In this document: positions 32,948 to 46,542 of the stretch, piece by piece | Layout: the number at the start of each line of letters is the position of its first letter | Numbering within the stretch: the stretch's first letter is position 1 | Assembly: GCF_003573695.1 (NCBI RefSeq) | Contig: NC_039359.1 | Location: 95,229,275 to 95,293,274, forward strand | Source: Papaver somniferum | Taxonomy: Eukaryota > Streptophyta > Magnoliopsida > Ranunculales > Papaveraceae | Length of the DNA stretch: 64,000 bases | Reading direction: 5' to 3' | Notes under the pieces: model-generated | Database searches by the model: none | What the model was told of the DNA's origin: nothing | Seen by the model: only the letters and a program-made list of their open reading frames with translations | Position numbers and translations under genes: made by a program

Positions 32948-35060
32948 TAAGTCTCCCTTTAATTTTGTTTCTTATCAAATAAAATATCATATCGGGTTTA
33001 TCACAAAATCTCAAGTCTTGATTCTTATTCCTACGACCTATCTCAATCTCTCTCTTCTTCTCTAAATAAAAAGTCCGAAAAGAAGAAAGCATAGTGTTAT
33101 TGTGTCAATCTATTCAATCATCATTGTAATTCTTATGGTTTTTATTTCTCCTTCACAAGTAATTACTCTCTTTCTCTTTACTTTTTTTTAAGCCGTTAGT
33201 ATTTTATCTTGTTAAAACCCTATGTTTTTCTATTCAAATTTAATTTAGGATTTATTCTTCGACTGACGCCAACATAGAATATATAAAAGATTTTGATGTG
33301 AGATTGATTAGGTGTTAGCTAGGTACTAAGGTTTAATCCCCTTATGTTGTAATGGTGTCTTATAGTTTTAAGGTTTATCTTTAAAAATAAAATTAGGTTA
33401 ATATACATTTTAAATTGATATAAAAATGTGATATTCTACTGTTTGATCTTTACTGCAACTTAGGAAATAATCAAACACCGTTAAGCATCCAAATGTATTT
33501 GAACTTTTTAAGCAACAATGAAAACTTAGAAATAGAGAACAACAAAATAAAAGAATAACAACAAGAGAACATTGAATATTCAGATATATTAGCACATTTA
33601 AAACAATAAAGAAAACTTAAAAAGAGGGATAACCAATCAGAAAAAATGACAACATAGTAAGAACATCAAGTACTTCGGAAAGCCTTACAGGAATAAAAGG
33701 AAATTTAACACCACAACCAACCAAACCAAATTAACAAGGAAACTCAAAAATATTGACCAACTCTTGTTATTACATTTGTTTCTTATCTTGGACAAAATTA
33801 TGGACAAAAATAAAATTGCAACAGTTAATACCATATGACAGATGTGAAACAAGGAGAACAATCAACCTCACCCAAAAGGATATCCCCGACCGAAGACAAT
33901 ATAAGTATTTACTATAGAAACAAGCCCACCACAAGTTCCACCGGGTGAAGTAATATTCGTTCGCCGTTACCATTATTCCCCTACAATGGTTATCGATAAA
34001 CACATATGAAATTATATTGCTAAGGATATTTGCAACCTCACCATAACTACCTAAGTAGCTAATGTATAATACATTTGCTACAAAGATATTTTGCATGTTT
34101 TCCGGTACCAAAGAAGAATGCTCATAAAACATACATAAGAAGTAACATAACCATCTTCTGGACCATATTGTTTTTGAATAATCAAATTTCTAAATACCAT
34201 TTCAGTGGAATCATGAATCCAAATCACGGAACTTCAATCATGTTGTCATATATATAAATTAATTTACTGAAAACTTCTCATCTTTGAAATATTTCTCAAA
34301 CACGTGTCTACTCGATTGCAGTTGTATGGTTTACGTCTGATCATACTTAATAACCGGCTTAAAACGTTCATCTTTGAACTTTGACCAAGTTGATGATGAA
34401 AACCATTTTGAAATTCAATACCAGGTCATAATGAATTAGCGATAAGGTCTAGTAATCTTATTGATGTTTTGTGTAGATTCTACTAATCGAAAAAAAGTAT
34501 TTGTGTCAAGCACATCAAGGGCGATATATGTTCGAGTTTGACCATTTAGCGTTTCCTCGACTATTGCTATGTTTAATAAACCTTCACGAACAAATATTGG
34601 GATCTTATTTTTGAAGAACAAAATACCCCGGAAACATTTTTCCTAAACCCACACATTTTGAGTAAAAGAGTAAAAGATGATTGGTTTTACTTGAATATGC
34701 TTGTAACAATTTGATTAGTGACATTCCATCAATCACCATCATTTTGAAAAAGCCTCTTTTTAAATCATCTATCTTGTCCCCACAGTACTATGAATATTAT
34801 TTATCGTATTTTCAACTAATTTCATACACTCATGGAATAAATATTTTATCTTTCTTTTTCTTTTCGGCAGTTCTATTAAGAACTTTTCGTGCATACTCCC
34901 TAACTGAGATTGTAAAAATTCAATACATGTTAGTAGGGTTATCGAACATGTATATATGTAGCTGCCACATTCTCCATGCTTATTGTATGTTGACATTGAA
35001 CTTCAATCTCAGTTCCAACCATTTAAATATCATTCATAATCATTAGAGAAGATGTGAATT
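32948..35060. other. AT-rich region, no gene recognised
   Basis: Contains three longer open frames (33770-34132 and 34436-34621 minus, 34681-35046 plus) with unremarkable, hydrophobic or low-complexity translations. I cannot match any to a family. Probably non-coding. Confidence 0.3.
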
Positions 35061-35660
35061 ATAAAGAAACACATACCAAAAACAGTTAAACATAAAAATA
35101 TCATATAATTCTCAACTTTCTATCACCAACACCAACACCAAAAACCCAAATTTAAAAAATTTCAGTATTTATTAACATGATTCATGCAGAGTTATACTCA
35201 ACCGAAAAAATTTCATATGTGAACAATTTCAAAAGAAATAAAATATAAAATAGCAATAGATCTTAAAGGATATTTTTTCCTTTTGTTAATTAATTATATA
35301 TATATATATATATATATAAATATAAATTAATCCTCTCAAATAAAACTTCCTAAATAATAAAAACAAAAAATTACTCTTAGAACAAGAATTTTATCATTTC
35401 ATTTCAATTTCTCTAAAAAGAAAGTATTGAGATCAAAAATTTTCAAGGATGCTAATAGGGGGTACCAAATTACTTAGGAGTGTACCAAAACACACAAAAG
35501 GCAAAACATCCATTTCCTTTGGGTTGGTACACCCCCAAGCAATTTGGTACCTCCTATTAATAATCTTGAAATTTTTTGTATAGCAGACTTGTTCTACAAA
35601 TTCTTCTTCACGACACTCTACGAGAAAGTTTTATTACGACTGAAAAGAATCTGAAAACTT
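35061..35660 (-). repeat. Second copy of the p24 gene 5' region
   Basis: Matches 12825-13260: CACATACCAAAAACAGTT, ATAATTCTCAACTTTCTATC, AACATGATTCATGCAGAG, ATAGATCTTAAAGGA, TTTGTATAGC.GACTTGTTCTA and ACGACTGAAAA.AATC occur in the same order and orientation. The copy has indels, a TA microsatellite (about 35296-35320) and an inserted MITE (35444-35568). No p24 coding exon is next to it. Confidence 0.8.
35444..35568. mobile_element. 125-bp foldback MITE with 7-bp target duplication
   Basis: Nearly all terminal inverted repeat: left CAAGGATGCTAATAGGGGGT, right (complement) CAAGATTATTAATAGGAGGT, pairing on through ACCAAATT and GGTGTACCAA. Flanked by AAATTTT on both sides (35437-35443, 35569-35575). 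The related sequence at about 13165-13195 lacks it, giving an empty site. Confidence 0.85.
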
Positions 35661-36350
35661 AACAAGGCTTCAGGGATGAATGCAAATGTTCTTTTTTTGT
35701 GTGTTGTTTTCTATCTCACATACACGTGTCTTTGGACCTTGAACAACAATGAGAAACTTCCCATATTAGTTGATGATAGAATATGGTGGACTGGAATACC
35801 AAATATTTGCTTCTGATTCTTACCCCAATTTTTGCCCCAAAAGTTTCTCCCCATAACGTGTCACCGCGCTGTTGATTACTATGGCTTTAGTTTAGGATTT
35901 ACCATACCCAAATAGACTCATAATTTTTTGATCTAGATTTTAGATGGATGCCACATATTGAAATAAAATAGTGGAAGGCAAAAAGTAAAGGTGCCAAGTA
36001 AAACATAGTTGGTTTCAAACCAAACCAATGAAGCATTAACAAGGATTATATCTTTAAGAATTTTCTAACAAATGTTTAACTCTTGGCATACATTTAAGAC
36101 CCAAAATATTGTTTCAAAACTTATTATCTTTGCGTATATATCAGTGTACTACAATGGAAAAATCGTTGTGTGATGATATCAACGACCTCAGTTCAAAACT
36201 TATTAACACCGAACATGAAATTTTTCTTTACCTAATTACTTGGGCTTGTAGATATGTAGTAGGTTTTTGTTCATATTATATATGAAAAAACTTATTATCT
36301 TCAGTCAGTAAATTAAAACATGCATTATGAATCTATGATTATATGTTGAT
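35661..36350. other. AT-rich spacer, nothing recognised
   Basis: No gene or repeat seen up to the LTR border. Confidence 0.35.
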
Positions 36351-38806
36351 TGTTAGAGCATTGCTCGATCGAACTCGCATGCGTTGCTATCTCAAGCATG
36401 TTTGTCAATGTTAGTGATCAAAACTATAAGTCTTGATTTCTTGTCTATTATATCTAAGTCTCGGACTAGGATAGAAAGTGTAGTTGGGCTCAAGGACTTC
36501 ATGGCGATTCATCATACAAGTAGAAGAACTACTCAAGGAATCGGTGGAACTTCTCGACAAAAAGGTATGTGAAGACTTGAACTTATCTATCACTCGAAAG
36601 TCTATCTACTCTATCTCCTACTCTTTGAGACAAGAAGTCGTATGCTATATATATATACTTGGATTATACATATTTGGTATCTCGAGCCGAGTATACCTCG
36701 CTTATCTATATCTCGAAATATGTGTTGGTAAGATTTTCGTTTCGATCAAGTTTATCTTTACCATGTGACGAAAGTCATGATATGCTTCAATCATCTTGAA
36801 AATTGTTTTGACGAGAAATGGTGTAACAACTATATAACGTCCACTAAGAATGTTTCAATGATTAAAATGAGAGTTTAGATTACATAACCAATGGTGTACA
36901 TAAGCATTGTTGTGGAAACACATTTATGTATAAGTCCTATTCCTTGAACCAAAGTTTGCAAACTTTGTTGATCAAGAGAACCAGAAGAATGGCGTGAGCC
37001 AAGTCTGCGAATTACCGAAGTTCTCAAACCCGAGAATTTCTGTTGGAGTTGAAAAACTACTTGCGTGAAGCTAAGTCCGCGAACTCAGTCCATGAACCCA
37101 GTCCGCGAACCAGCGAAGTTCTCATACCCGAGAATTTATGCTGGAGTTTGTAAACTCTGCCCGGTAACTTAAGTCCGCGAACCTAGTCTGCGAACTTGAG
37201 AAGGTTATATATCTAAAGATGATTTCTGAAATTAAACTTAAAAATACTAAGGAATGCAGTTTGCAAATCGTGGCTATAAAAGTTCATGAACCGATTCAAG
37301 TGAATCAAATTATCTTTGCTTCAATTGTGTCTTGTGTATTACATAAGATTTCCTTACAATTGAACAACTCTCTAACTAGTTCATTTGAAGTCATTTGAAC
37401 TAGTTATGGTGAAGAAGAATATGGTTAATATGAAATGCTCATATGGCTAACCTTTTGGTTAACTATTATTGAACCAACAAGTGCATACGTTTGGGTACGG
37501 TTAACAAACCTAGAAGCGTGCATATTCAAGTGTGTGTAACAAGCTAAGTTTTTGATCTAACGGTTGAGAAATATTAGCTTGAATCTAAATCAGGTTTTTA
37601 TCTAACAGTGAATATTGAATGCTTTGTTACTAAGCTAACATTGATTGCAAACCCTGATTTGAAAGACTTTATAAATGAGACATCTAGTATTGTGCAAAAC
37701 TAATCCCCACACTTTACGTGTGATACTAGTTTGCGTGCTAGAGTCGATTCTCCTTTAACCTTTGGTTTTCTTCTTCTAAAATCAGGTTAACGACTTAAAG
37801 ACTTCATTGGGATTGTGAAGCCAGACCGATACTACTTTTATCATAGTTGTGTGATCTGATCTTGCATCTTCTATCGTCCGAGTACAATCATATTGATTGG
37901 ATTGAAATTGATATCACCGATAGGCAAGATATAAAAAGTAATCACAAACATCTTCGTCTCATTGTTTGAGATTCCGCAACATCTTGTTTCGCTACCATAC
38001 GATTAAGATTGTTGTGAGGTGATTGATAACTCTAGGCTGTTCTTCGGGAATATAAGATTAGATTGTCAATTGGTTCATGTTCACCTTGATTAATATCAAA
38101 AGACGGAATAAAACCTTTAGGGGTTATCTGTGGGATACAGATTGATCCTTTGATAGACTTTTCTGTGTGAGACAGATTTGTTTATTGTCAAAGCCTGCGA
38201 TTTTGGGTCGTAACAACTCTTAGTTGTGGGTGAGATCAGCTAAGGGAATCAAGTGCGCATTATCCTGCTGGGATCAGAGGTGTAGGAGCATAACTGTACC
38301 TTGTATCAATGGGAGATTGATTGGGGTTCAACTACAGTCCAGTCCGAAGTTAGCTTGGAGTAGGCTAGTGTCGGTAGTGGCTTAATACAGTGCGTGTTCA
38401 ATCTGGACTAGGTCCTGGGGTTTTTCTGCATTTGCGGTTTCTTCGTTAACAAAATTTCTGGTGTCTGTGTTATTTCTATTTCCGCATTATATTTGTTTAT
38501 ATAATTGAAATAATACAGGTTGTGCGTTTGAATCAATCAATTGGAAATCCGACCTTTGGTTGTTGATTGATCCTTGGATATTGGTGTTTGATACCATCCA
38601 AGTTATTCCTTGTGTTTGATTAAAGACTCGCTGATTTCTATTAGCTTGAGTAAATCAAAACAAGAGAGAGCTATTAACTCCTTGAGATACTTTTACCTAG
38701 ATTGAGTCTGACTGTCTAGTTGATTCTCTAGAAATTATTTCGGAGTTAGTCCATATAGATTGCTAAGCGAAATATTGGGTGGTGTTGTTAGACCCCCGTT
38801 TTTCCA
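36351..38806 (+). repeat. 5' LTR of copy B
   Basis: 2456 bp, TGTTAGAGCATTGCTCGATC...GACCCCCGTTTTTCCA. AGTCCGCGAAC-type repeats lie at 37002-37200. Confidence 0.9.
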
Positions 38807-39093
38807 ATTGGTATCAGAGCAGGCAAACACGTTCAAGATCTTACAAGTCTGTGTTTGTAAGCAATCTGAGTCCGAGGACAAAATCTCTTACGCATACCAA
38901 GATGCCTCCTAAAGATTTCAACTATATCAGCTGTCTCTAGAATACCTCAAAGGATTGCTCCTTAGTTGATTCTTCTGAATCCCGAGGTAGGAAGATTGTC
39001 TCATCTTGTGTTGATCACTCTTCCTACAATGAGACATTGGACACAATGGCAAAAGCTGAAATGTAGCTCACCAGAATCGCAAAAATTTTTACT

Positions 39094-39640
39094 GAGTTTT
39101 TTAATCTTCATAATCATGATCAACTCATCGATGAATTTGAAAAGTCTATTGATCGAGAACGTGTACTCTATAACATTATTGAGTCATTCTCTAAGGATAT
39201 TGAGAATCTTCTTCAAGAAAATAATCTACAACGTGAAAAGATTTGTGATCTTGAAAATATTGTCAAAGAGGGGTCAATTAGAGAAAAACGTTTGATCAAG
39301 ACGCATTCATCTGATCTTGACAGACTTCGTCTTGAACAAGAGAAACTAGAAGCATCCCTTTCACTATCCCATGAACAGTGCAAGTCCTTGGAAAAGGATA
39401 ACTCTGTCTTAAGGAAAAATTCTTCTGTTCCAACTGTTCCTGACGTACAGTACATGAAGAAATATCCTCCAAGATAAGATTGTGTCAAGAAAAGTTTACA
39501 TAACTTACCATCTTCTCACAAGGTTGTGAAGTTAAAACAGATGCCGTTTTTTGCTTCTCCTCCACGAACCTGTACTTTCTGTGGAAAAGGGAACCACTAT
39601 GTTATCCATTTTTTTTCAGGAGGAAACAAAATGCTAAACT
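39094..39640 (+). pseudogene. Gag remnant of copy B: coiled coil plus zinc knuckle
   Basis: One frame with a single stop (39475-39477). It begins as a Glu/Lys/Leu-rich coil (FEKSIDRERVLYNIIESFSK, LEKDNSVLRKN), then KQMPFFASPPR and the knuckle CTFCGKGNHYVIH, in which the final Cys of CCHC reads His. The N-terminal UBN2 part seen in copy C is not recognisable. ORF text at 39696-40085 (Ser/Asn/Arg-rich) probably continues gag after a frameshift. Confidence 0.6.
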
Positions 39641-40425
39641 TCACAATTTTCTTCGCTTCGCTGTCAATAGAACAAATAGTCAGTCGACTACAACTGTGAA
39701 CCTTATGTGCACAGGAAACCAGACAACTTATAAGAATGATCTCTTCTCTAGAAATCATTACAGGACCCTTGTGCATTCTAGTGGTACAAATTCTTGTGCT
39801 GCTAATGATAGCATGTCCTATTCTTATAAGAACAACTCTGGTAAATCTAAGTCTAGAGTATGGAGACCCATTTCGGAAAATGCTCTAGAACCGATCTGTA
39901 GAAGTCCTAGACTCAGTAATCAGAAAGCTTCTTCTCTTGAGCTTTCAGGAAGGGTTGTGAGAAAATTCTCTAAATTTGATAACAGCCAAGGGAAGACAAG
40001 AAATACTGAGGTCAGACATCCAGGTGAAAATCACAACTATCCTCTCAATACCTATGGTGAGACTATGTCTCCCTGTGCTACCTAATAGTAGAAAGTTCCA
40101 TTCTCGTATCTAGCTTGAGAGATACAAGGATGATGATTAAGAGATGCTCAAGTATTTAGTTGATTTTCATCTGTCTGTATGATTGATAGCTTACTTTGTG
40201 AGTTTTTAGTATTTATTCATTGTGACTCTTCTAACCTGTTCATAAGCATTGAAAATGTCATAATATGCAGTTTTCCCTGTTTGGTCCATCCTTTTTGTTC
40301 ATACGTTCGGGTTATCCCACGGACGTCCATATATCCTCAAGGAACTCTAGGGTTTCTATCTAGGGTGTATTACTTAACATATATATATATATATCTCATA
40401 TATGTGTTCTTAATCTTCAAAAAGG

Positions 40426-40701
40426 ATGTTTATGGAAAATGTTATTAAAGAAGAAGTAAATCCTACAATGGAGGAAGACCTAAAAGGATGTGATCCAGCT
40501 CAATATTTTGTTCTGAAAAAGATGCTTGAAACAAAAGAGTATAACTCTTGGATTGGAGAATCTGTCAAGGATTTAATTCTCATTCAAAGTGAGGTTAAGA
40601 ACGAACTTGCTAACCTTCAATTGCAGATAAACCAGCTTATTGATGGACAGAAAAAAATCCTTGATAATCTTAATCAGGAATCAGAAGAAAGTTATCCTTG
40701 A
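40426..40701 (+). CDS. Small coiled-coil ORF of copy B
   Basis: 91 codons. EEDLKGCDPAQYFVLKKMLE, NSWIGESVKDLILIQSEVKN, ELANLQLQINQLIDGQKKI: heptad-like Leu/Ile spacing. It sits between the gag remnant and the conserved 3' untranslated part, where copy C also has a coiled-coil ORF. No homologue recognised. Confidence 0.45.
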   Translation: MFMENVIKEEVNPTMEEDLKGCDPAQYFVLKKMLETKEYNSWIGESVKDLILIQSEVKNELANLQLQINQLIDGQKKILDNLNQESEESYP

Positions 40702-42505
40702 CTGTGCCAAAGCTAGACATCTTGCTTGCATTGTTGACCGAAAAACTAATGTCTTAACTCTTGAACATGGTGTTTCGACTGTCAAGAAGATCAAGGATAT
40801 CAGCGATACTTACTTTGATGGTCCATTTCAAAGATATGAAGTGGTCAAAGAAACCTGATTCAATTGTTGCCTAGTATGTCTTCTTTTTGGTTTAGTTGGA
40901 AGAATAACTAGTGCTTTGAATAACAATGATTGTGACTACACATAGCTATTATTTTTCATCTTCTTGTTCTCTTTTAGTTTTATTGTTTTAAATTCTAAAA
41001 ATATTTGGAGGATGATATTTTGCAGTATTAATCTTTATGATTTGATATATTGCAATATTTTATGGGATATTGGTGTTTACATCCAAGAACTATGTTTGTC
41101 CCGTACTCTGTCAAAAGTAAAGTCGTTTCTGATCGGTATTCGGATACTGGTAAAAGAATGAATATACTTTTGACAGATACAAAAGTTAAGCCTATATTGT
41201 CGAACATTTGATGGGAGATTGGTTAAAATCTTTTGTTTTCAAGGATTATGTCTATTAATTGTCGTTATGCAAATAGTGATTGAAGATAGAATGAATCCTT
41301 GTGTATTCCGCAGTATTGATCATCCCTGATCCATATTTTATGTATTACTGTGAGGCTCCGTAATGTATCTTATGTTGAGCACTACACAACCAAGTTTATA
41401 TTTTAGCTTAGTTGTGTTCCGTAAGATATGTTATGTCGATCATATTGAACTAAATTAATCATCTTGTTTGGTTATTTAGTTATTGCACCGTAAGTCTTCT
41501 TATGTCAAGCAAAAAAAATGAAAATTAAATTGATTACTTTTGTGATTAGTTTGGTTGTGTATTCCAATTATATGAATTATGGGTTCTCTTGTAATTAATC
41601 TAGTTGAGTATTTTCGTGTCTCCATAAGTTCTCCTATGTTGAGCATAATCAATTGAATTGATCACCTCTTGTGTTTAATTTGATTGTGTATTCCGATTAA
41701 ATTAATCATGGGTTTACTTGTGATTAATTTGATTGAGTTTTTTGGATATAGAAAATCATTCTCATGGTTTTTGGTGTCCAATAAAATCCTTCTTTTCTTT
41801 TAAAATTAAAAGGTCGCTCTTGTTGTTCTTTCGGGAATGACATCAAATGGGGGAGAGTTCTTTTGAACTTGTGCTTAATGGTCATATCTTTAGGAGTGTG
41901 CGGCTATGGAATTTTAGAGGGGTTATCTTGTATTTTTAAGCTCCTTGATGAATGCATTTAGATTCGGCTTTATGATTGCATCTAAATTAGTTGGTATGTA
42001 TTTTTTTTCCTTTTGCCATGAAATGTCTCTCTCAGAAATTTCATTATGATCCCGTTCTTGTACCTTTGCCAGTTTTATTGACAAAAAGGGTGAGAATTAA
42101 TATGTAGTTCATACTACAAATACATATGGTTTTCGGATCATTATGTAAGGGAGATTGGTTTCCGTGTGAGATGGAGTATTGACTAAGGGGGAGTGATACA
42201 TATCACCATAGTATTATTGTTGAAGTTGTGATACAATTGAACGAACTTTGATGTTCTGTAATAATACTATGACACTGTATAACAATGATCGAGAACTATG
42301 TTTTCTCATTGTTATAGCTACGGATCTTCAACATCGGTGATGCTAAACTTACAACCTTTGGGATCATTGGAGTACTTGGAAGTGACGAAGATTTCGAGGA
42401 ATGTTGAATATTAGACATGTGGAATAGGAGCTACTAAATTTCTTTATCTTTTTTGTATTCCATATGTATTCATAATTTTGTCACTAAAATTGACAAAGAG
42501 AAGAT

Positions 42506-44907
42506 TGTTAGAGAATTGCTCGATCGAACTCGAATGCGTTGCTATTTAAGCATGTTTGTCAATGTTAGTGATCAAAACTATAAGTCTTGATTTCTAGTCT
42601 ATCATAGCTAAGTCTCGGACTAGGATAGAAAGTATAGTTTAGCTCAAGGACTTCATGGTGATTCATCATACAAGTAGAAGAACTAGTCAAGGAACCAGTG
42701 GAACTTCTCGACAAAAAGGTATGTGAAGACTTGAACTTATCTGTCACTCAAAAGTCTATCTACTCTATCTCCTACTTTTTGTGACAAGAAGTCGTATGCT
42801 ATATATATATATATATATAGCAACTTGGATTATACACATTTGGTATTTAGAGCCGAGTATACCTCGCCTATTTATATCTCGAAATATGTGTTGGTAAGCT
42901 TTTCGCTTCGATCAAGTTTATCTTTACCATGTGACGAAAGTCATGATATGCTTCAATCATCTTGAAAATTGCTTTGACGAGAAATGGTGTAACAACTGTA
43001 TAACGTCCACTAAGAATGTTTCAATGATTGAAATGAAAGTTTAGATTACATAACCAATAGTGGACATAAGAATTGTTTTGGAAACACATTTATGTATAAG
43101 TCTTATTCCTTGAACCAAAGTTTGCGAACTTTGTTGATCAAGAGAACCGGAAGAATGGCGTGAGCCAAGTCCGTGAACTCAGTCCGCGAACTCAGTCCGC
43201 GAACCGGCGAAGTTCTCATACCCGAGAATTTCTGGTGGAGTTTGTAAACTATGCCCGGTAACTTAAGTCCGCAAACCTAATCTGCGAACTTGAGAAGGTT
43301 ATATATCTGAAGATGATTTATGAACTTAAACTTAAAAATACTAAGGAATGCAGTTTGAAAACCGTGGCTATAAAAGTTCATGAACCGATTCAAGTGAATC
43401 AAATCATCTTTGCTTCAATTGTGTCTTGTGTAGTACATAAGATTTCCTTGCACTTGAATAACTCTCTAACTAGTTCATTTGAAGTCATTTGAACTAGTTA
43501 TGGTGAAGAAGAACATGGTTGATATGAAATTCCCATATGGCTAACCTTTTGGTTAACTATTGTTGAACCAACAAGTGCATACGTTTGGGTACAGTCAACA
43601 AACCTAGAAGCGTGCATTGTCAAGTGTGTGTAACAAGCTAAGTTTTGGATCTAACGGTTGAGAAATATTAGCATGAATCTAAATCAGGTTCTCATCTAAC
43701 GATGAATATTGAATGCTTTGTTACTAAGCTAACATTGATTGCAAACCCTGATTTGAAAGACTATTAAGGAGACATTTAGTATTGTGCAAAACTAATCCCC
43801 ACACCTTACGTGTGATACTAGTTTGCGTGCTAGATTCGATTCTCCTTTAACCTTCGGTTTTCTTCTTCTAAAACCAGGTTAACGACTTAAAGACTTCATT
43901 GGGATTGTGAAGCCAGGCCGATACTATTGTTATCGTAATTGTTTGATCTGATCTTGCATCTTCTATCGTACGAGTACAATCAGATTGATTGTCTTGAGAT
44001 TGATATCTCCGATAGGAAAGATATAGAAAGTAATCACAAACATCTTCGTCTCATTGTTTGTGATTCCGCAACATCTTGTTTCGCTTCCATAAAATTAAGA
44101 TTGTTGTGAGGTGATTGATAACTCTAGGCTATTCTTCGGGAATATAAGATCGGATTATCAATTGGTTCCTATTCACCTAGATTATTATCAAAAGACGGAA
44201 CAAAACCTTTAGGGTTTATCTGTGGGAGACAGATTGATCCTTTGATAGACTTGTCTGTGTGAAACAGATTTGTTTATTGTCAAAGCCTGCGATTTTTGGT
44301 CGTAGCAACTCTTAGTTGTGGGTGAGATCAGCTAAGGGAATCAAGTGCGCAGTATCCTGCTGGGATCAGAGGCGTAGGAGCATAACTGTACCTTGGATCA
44401 GTGGGAGATTGATTGGGGTTCAACTACAGTCCAGTCCGAAGTTATCTTGGAGTAGGCTAGTGTCGGTAGCATTTTAATACAGTGTGTGTTCAATCTGGAC
44501 TAGGTCCCGGGATTTTCTACATTTGCGGATTCCTCGTTAACAAAATTTCGGGTGTCTGTGTTATTTCTATTTCCACATTATATTTGTTTATATAATTGAA
44601 ATAATACAGGTTGTGCGTTTGAATCAATCAATTGGAAATCCGACCTTCGGTTGTTGATTGATATTGATTGATCTTTGGATATTGGTCTTTGGTACCATCC
44701 AAGTTATTCCTTGTGTTTGATTAAAGACTCGCTGATTTCTATTAGCTTGAGTAAATCAAAACAAGAGATAGATATTAACTCCTTGAGATACTTTTACCTA
44801 GATTGAGTCTAACTGTCTAGTTGATTCTCTAGAAAGTATTTCGGAGTTAGTCCATACAGATTGCTAAGCGAAATATTGGGTGGTGTTGTTAGACCCCCGT
44901 TTTTTCA
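42506..44907 (+). repeat. 3' LTR of copy B
   Basis: 2402 bp, TGTTAGAGAATTGCTCGATC...GACCCCCGTTTTTTCA, with AGTCCGCGAAC-type repeats at 43165-43290. Confidence 0.9.
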
Positions 44908-45436
44908 TTTATTAAACTGGGAAAATGCCTTTGTTTATTTGAAGGAAAATTTAAAATTTTATCAATAAATTTTTTTCAAATTACAAGAGATTAATGCCTC
45001 GTAATTTCTTTCATTTAACAAAAATTTAACTAATTTAAACACCATCGAAAAAGTTCAAATTCGAACAACAAAGATAGATAGTTTCCTTCACCTTACCGAT
45101 TAACTCATCTACGTTTCTATGTGTTCCACCGAAAGATCTTTTATTTGTTTCCTTCAATATAAACGGCGAAATAGCTTGCATCAAAGTATTATATAAATAC
45201 CACTTTACCTGAAACGTCTTCAAGACATAACACCAACAACCACGTGAAGGAGCAATGAAGAAATACGATCAAATAGGAAAACCCATTACTAGTTAAAGCC
45301 TATTGATATTCATTTTACGATCCTAGTTATGAGGAATAAAATAAATTGCTTGAATAATTATGTGATCAAATAGGCTTTACAGTATCACAGAAATCATCCT
45401 TATTGTTATAAAGTTCGTAAACATAAATAAAATTAT
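44908..45436 (-). pseudogene. Possible LINE RT C-terminal tail fragment
   Basis: Minus-strand frame 45035-45223: ISPFILKETNKRSFGGTHRN, VDELIGKVKETIYL. It resembles the end of plant LINE reverse transcriptases (IWKERNxRxFxxxxR....ELxxxI). The usual Trp and Glu-Arg-Asn are altered. Short and decayed; treat as tentative. The rest of the interval is AT-rich. Confidence 0.35.
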
Positions 45437-46542
45437 TGTTAGAGTATTTCTCGGTTGAACCTACCAAGCATTGGTATGTCAAGTTTGGTTGTCACACTTT
45501 AGTTCAAAAACATGAGTCGCTTGATTACATTACTAGAGACAACTTTGTGAGGTCGGGCTAGGAAGTCTAGAAATGTTGAGACAAACTCGTGTTACTCCGA
45601 AGAACCTAAAGACGTATCGACATCAACGAACACATAATCCTTATATTCGAGGTTAGTAATACAAGACTTGACTTGTTTCCACTTCTATGTACGTTGCCTT
45701 CATGTCGTTTATATTGAAAAGATAACATGCGAAGTTATATGTATGATCAAAATTTCAAGGAAGAATATACAAGTTGTATTACAACTTTGGTATTCAAATA
45801 CGAGGTATAACGTCTATCTTTTAAACTTTGTAATTGTTGTATAAACATTATCTTTGTAACTTGTTACTAGGTTGTGTATTGATCTTTAGGTTGATTCCAT
45901 GCCTAGAAAACTATGTTTAACTACATGAGTTTAAGGAAGTAAACTTGCGAAAATTGTTTTTGTAGTTGAAAGGAATCAAAGATCTATTCTAGCATTAATA
46001 CCTTAAACAAGGACTTGCATTAGTTTTTGGTCTCATTGATCTTTAGCAGAACCGATCCCTATTGGGGATCTATAACAGGAGCGATCCCTATAAGGGATGT
46101 CTTCCATGATCGTTCCCTGATATAAAAGATGTATTCTCGGTTTCATATACGCTTTAGGGTTTGCATGGAATTTGGAATATGAGTTGTCATTTAGGAAAGT
46201 GCAGTATGTTGACGTAATGGGTAATTTGAACATGCTCTAAAATCTTATTTATTTATTTCTCAAAGATATTCCTTGATACTCAAGGTGAGATCCCAAACCG
46301 AAATATTTGAGAATCTTTTATCGGGTTTTCGAATTTATACGTCTTTACTTTCCCAGTAAGTATACATATCTCTGGAAAATATATTAGTAAAGTAGTACTA
46401 GTATACTAGCTAATATTGAGGTATCGTCCATGAGAGATTTCGGTATATTAGTTGGATATTAGACAAAACCGAATATTGGTATTTATTGCTTATCTTTTAA
46501 TATTTTCAATTATGGAAATTCCTTGGTGGACAAACTACCTTG
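45437..46542 (+). repeat. Partial LTR of a related family, split by a solo LTR
   Basis: Starts TGTTAGAGTATTTCTCGGTT, then GAACCTACCAAGCATTGGTATGTC, like the minus-strand solo LTR at 16927-18921. It is interrupted at CCTTG (46538-46542) by a solo LTR in opposite orientation and appears to continue at 47945 for about 100 bp. No matching CCCCCG...CA end found, so its 3' end is missing. Confidence 0.6.

Larger units (their letters stand above)
36351..44907 (+). mobile_element. Non-autonomous Copia-type element, copy B (full length)
   Basis: 8557 bp: 5' LTR 36351-38806, 3' LTR 42506-44907, flanks TTGAT / TTTAT (4 of 5 match, a decayed duplication). PBS TGGTATCAGAGC at 38809-38820. Before the 3' LTR stands a purine-rich GACAAAGAGAAGAT. 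The 3.7 kb interior carries a decayed gag and a small coiled-coil ORF, with no protease, integrase, RT or RNase H. The TATA box is degraded in both LTRs (TTTATAAAT at about 37669; lost near 43765). Confidence 0.9.

Noticed and set aside
33770..34621. Minus-strand ORFs of 120 and 61 codons as a host gene
   Set aside because: Neither shows a domain or motif I can name; AT-rich DNA yields such frames by chance.
36484..36768. Plus-strand ORF in the LTRs (also 48972-49295, 55071-55355) with SYSLRQEVVCYI
   Set aside because: Untranslated LTR sequence read by chance; the frame is broken in other copies of the same LTR.
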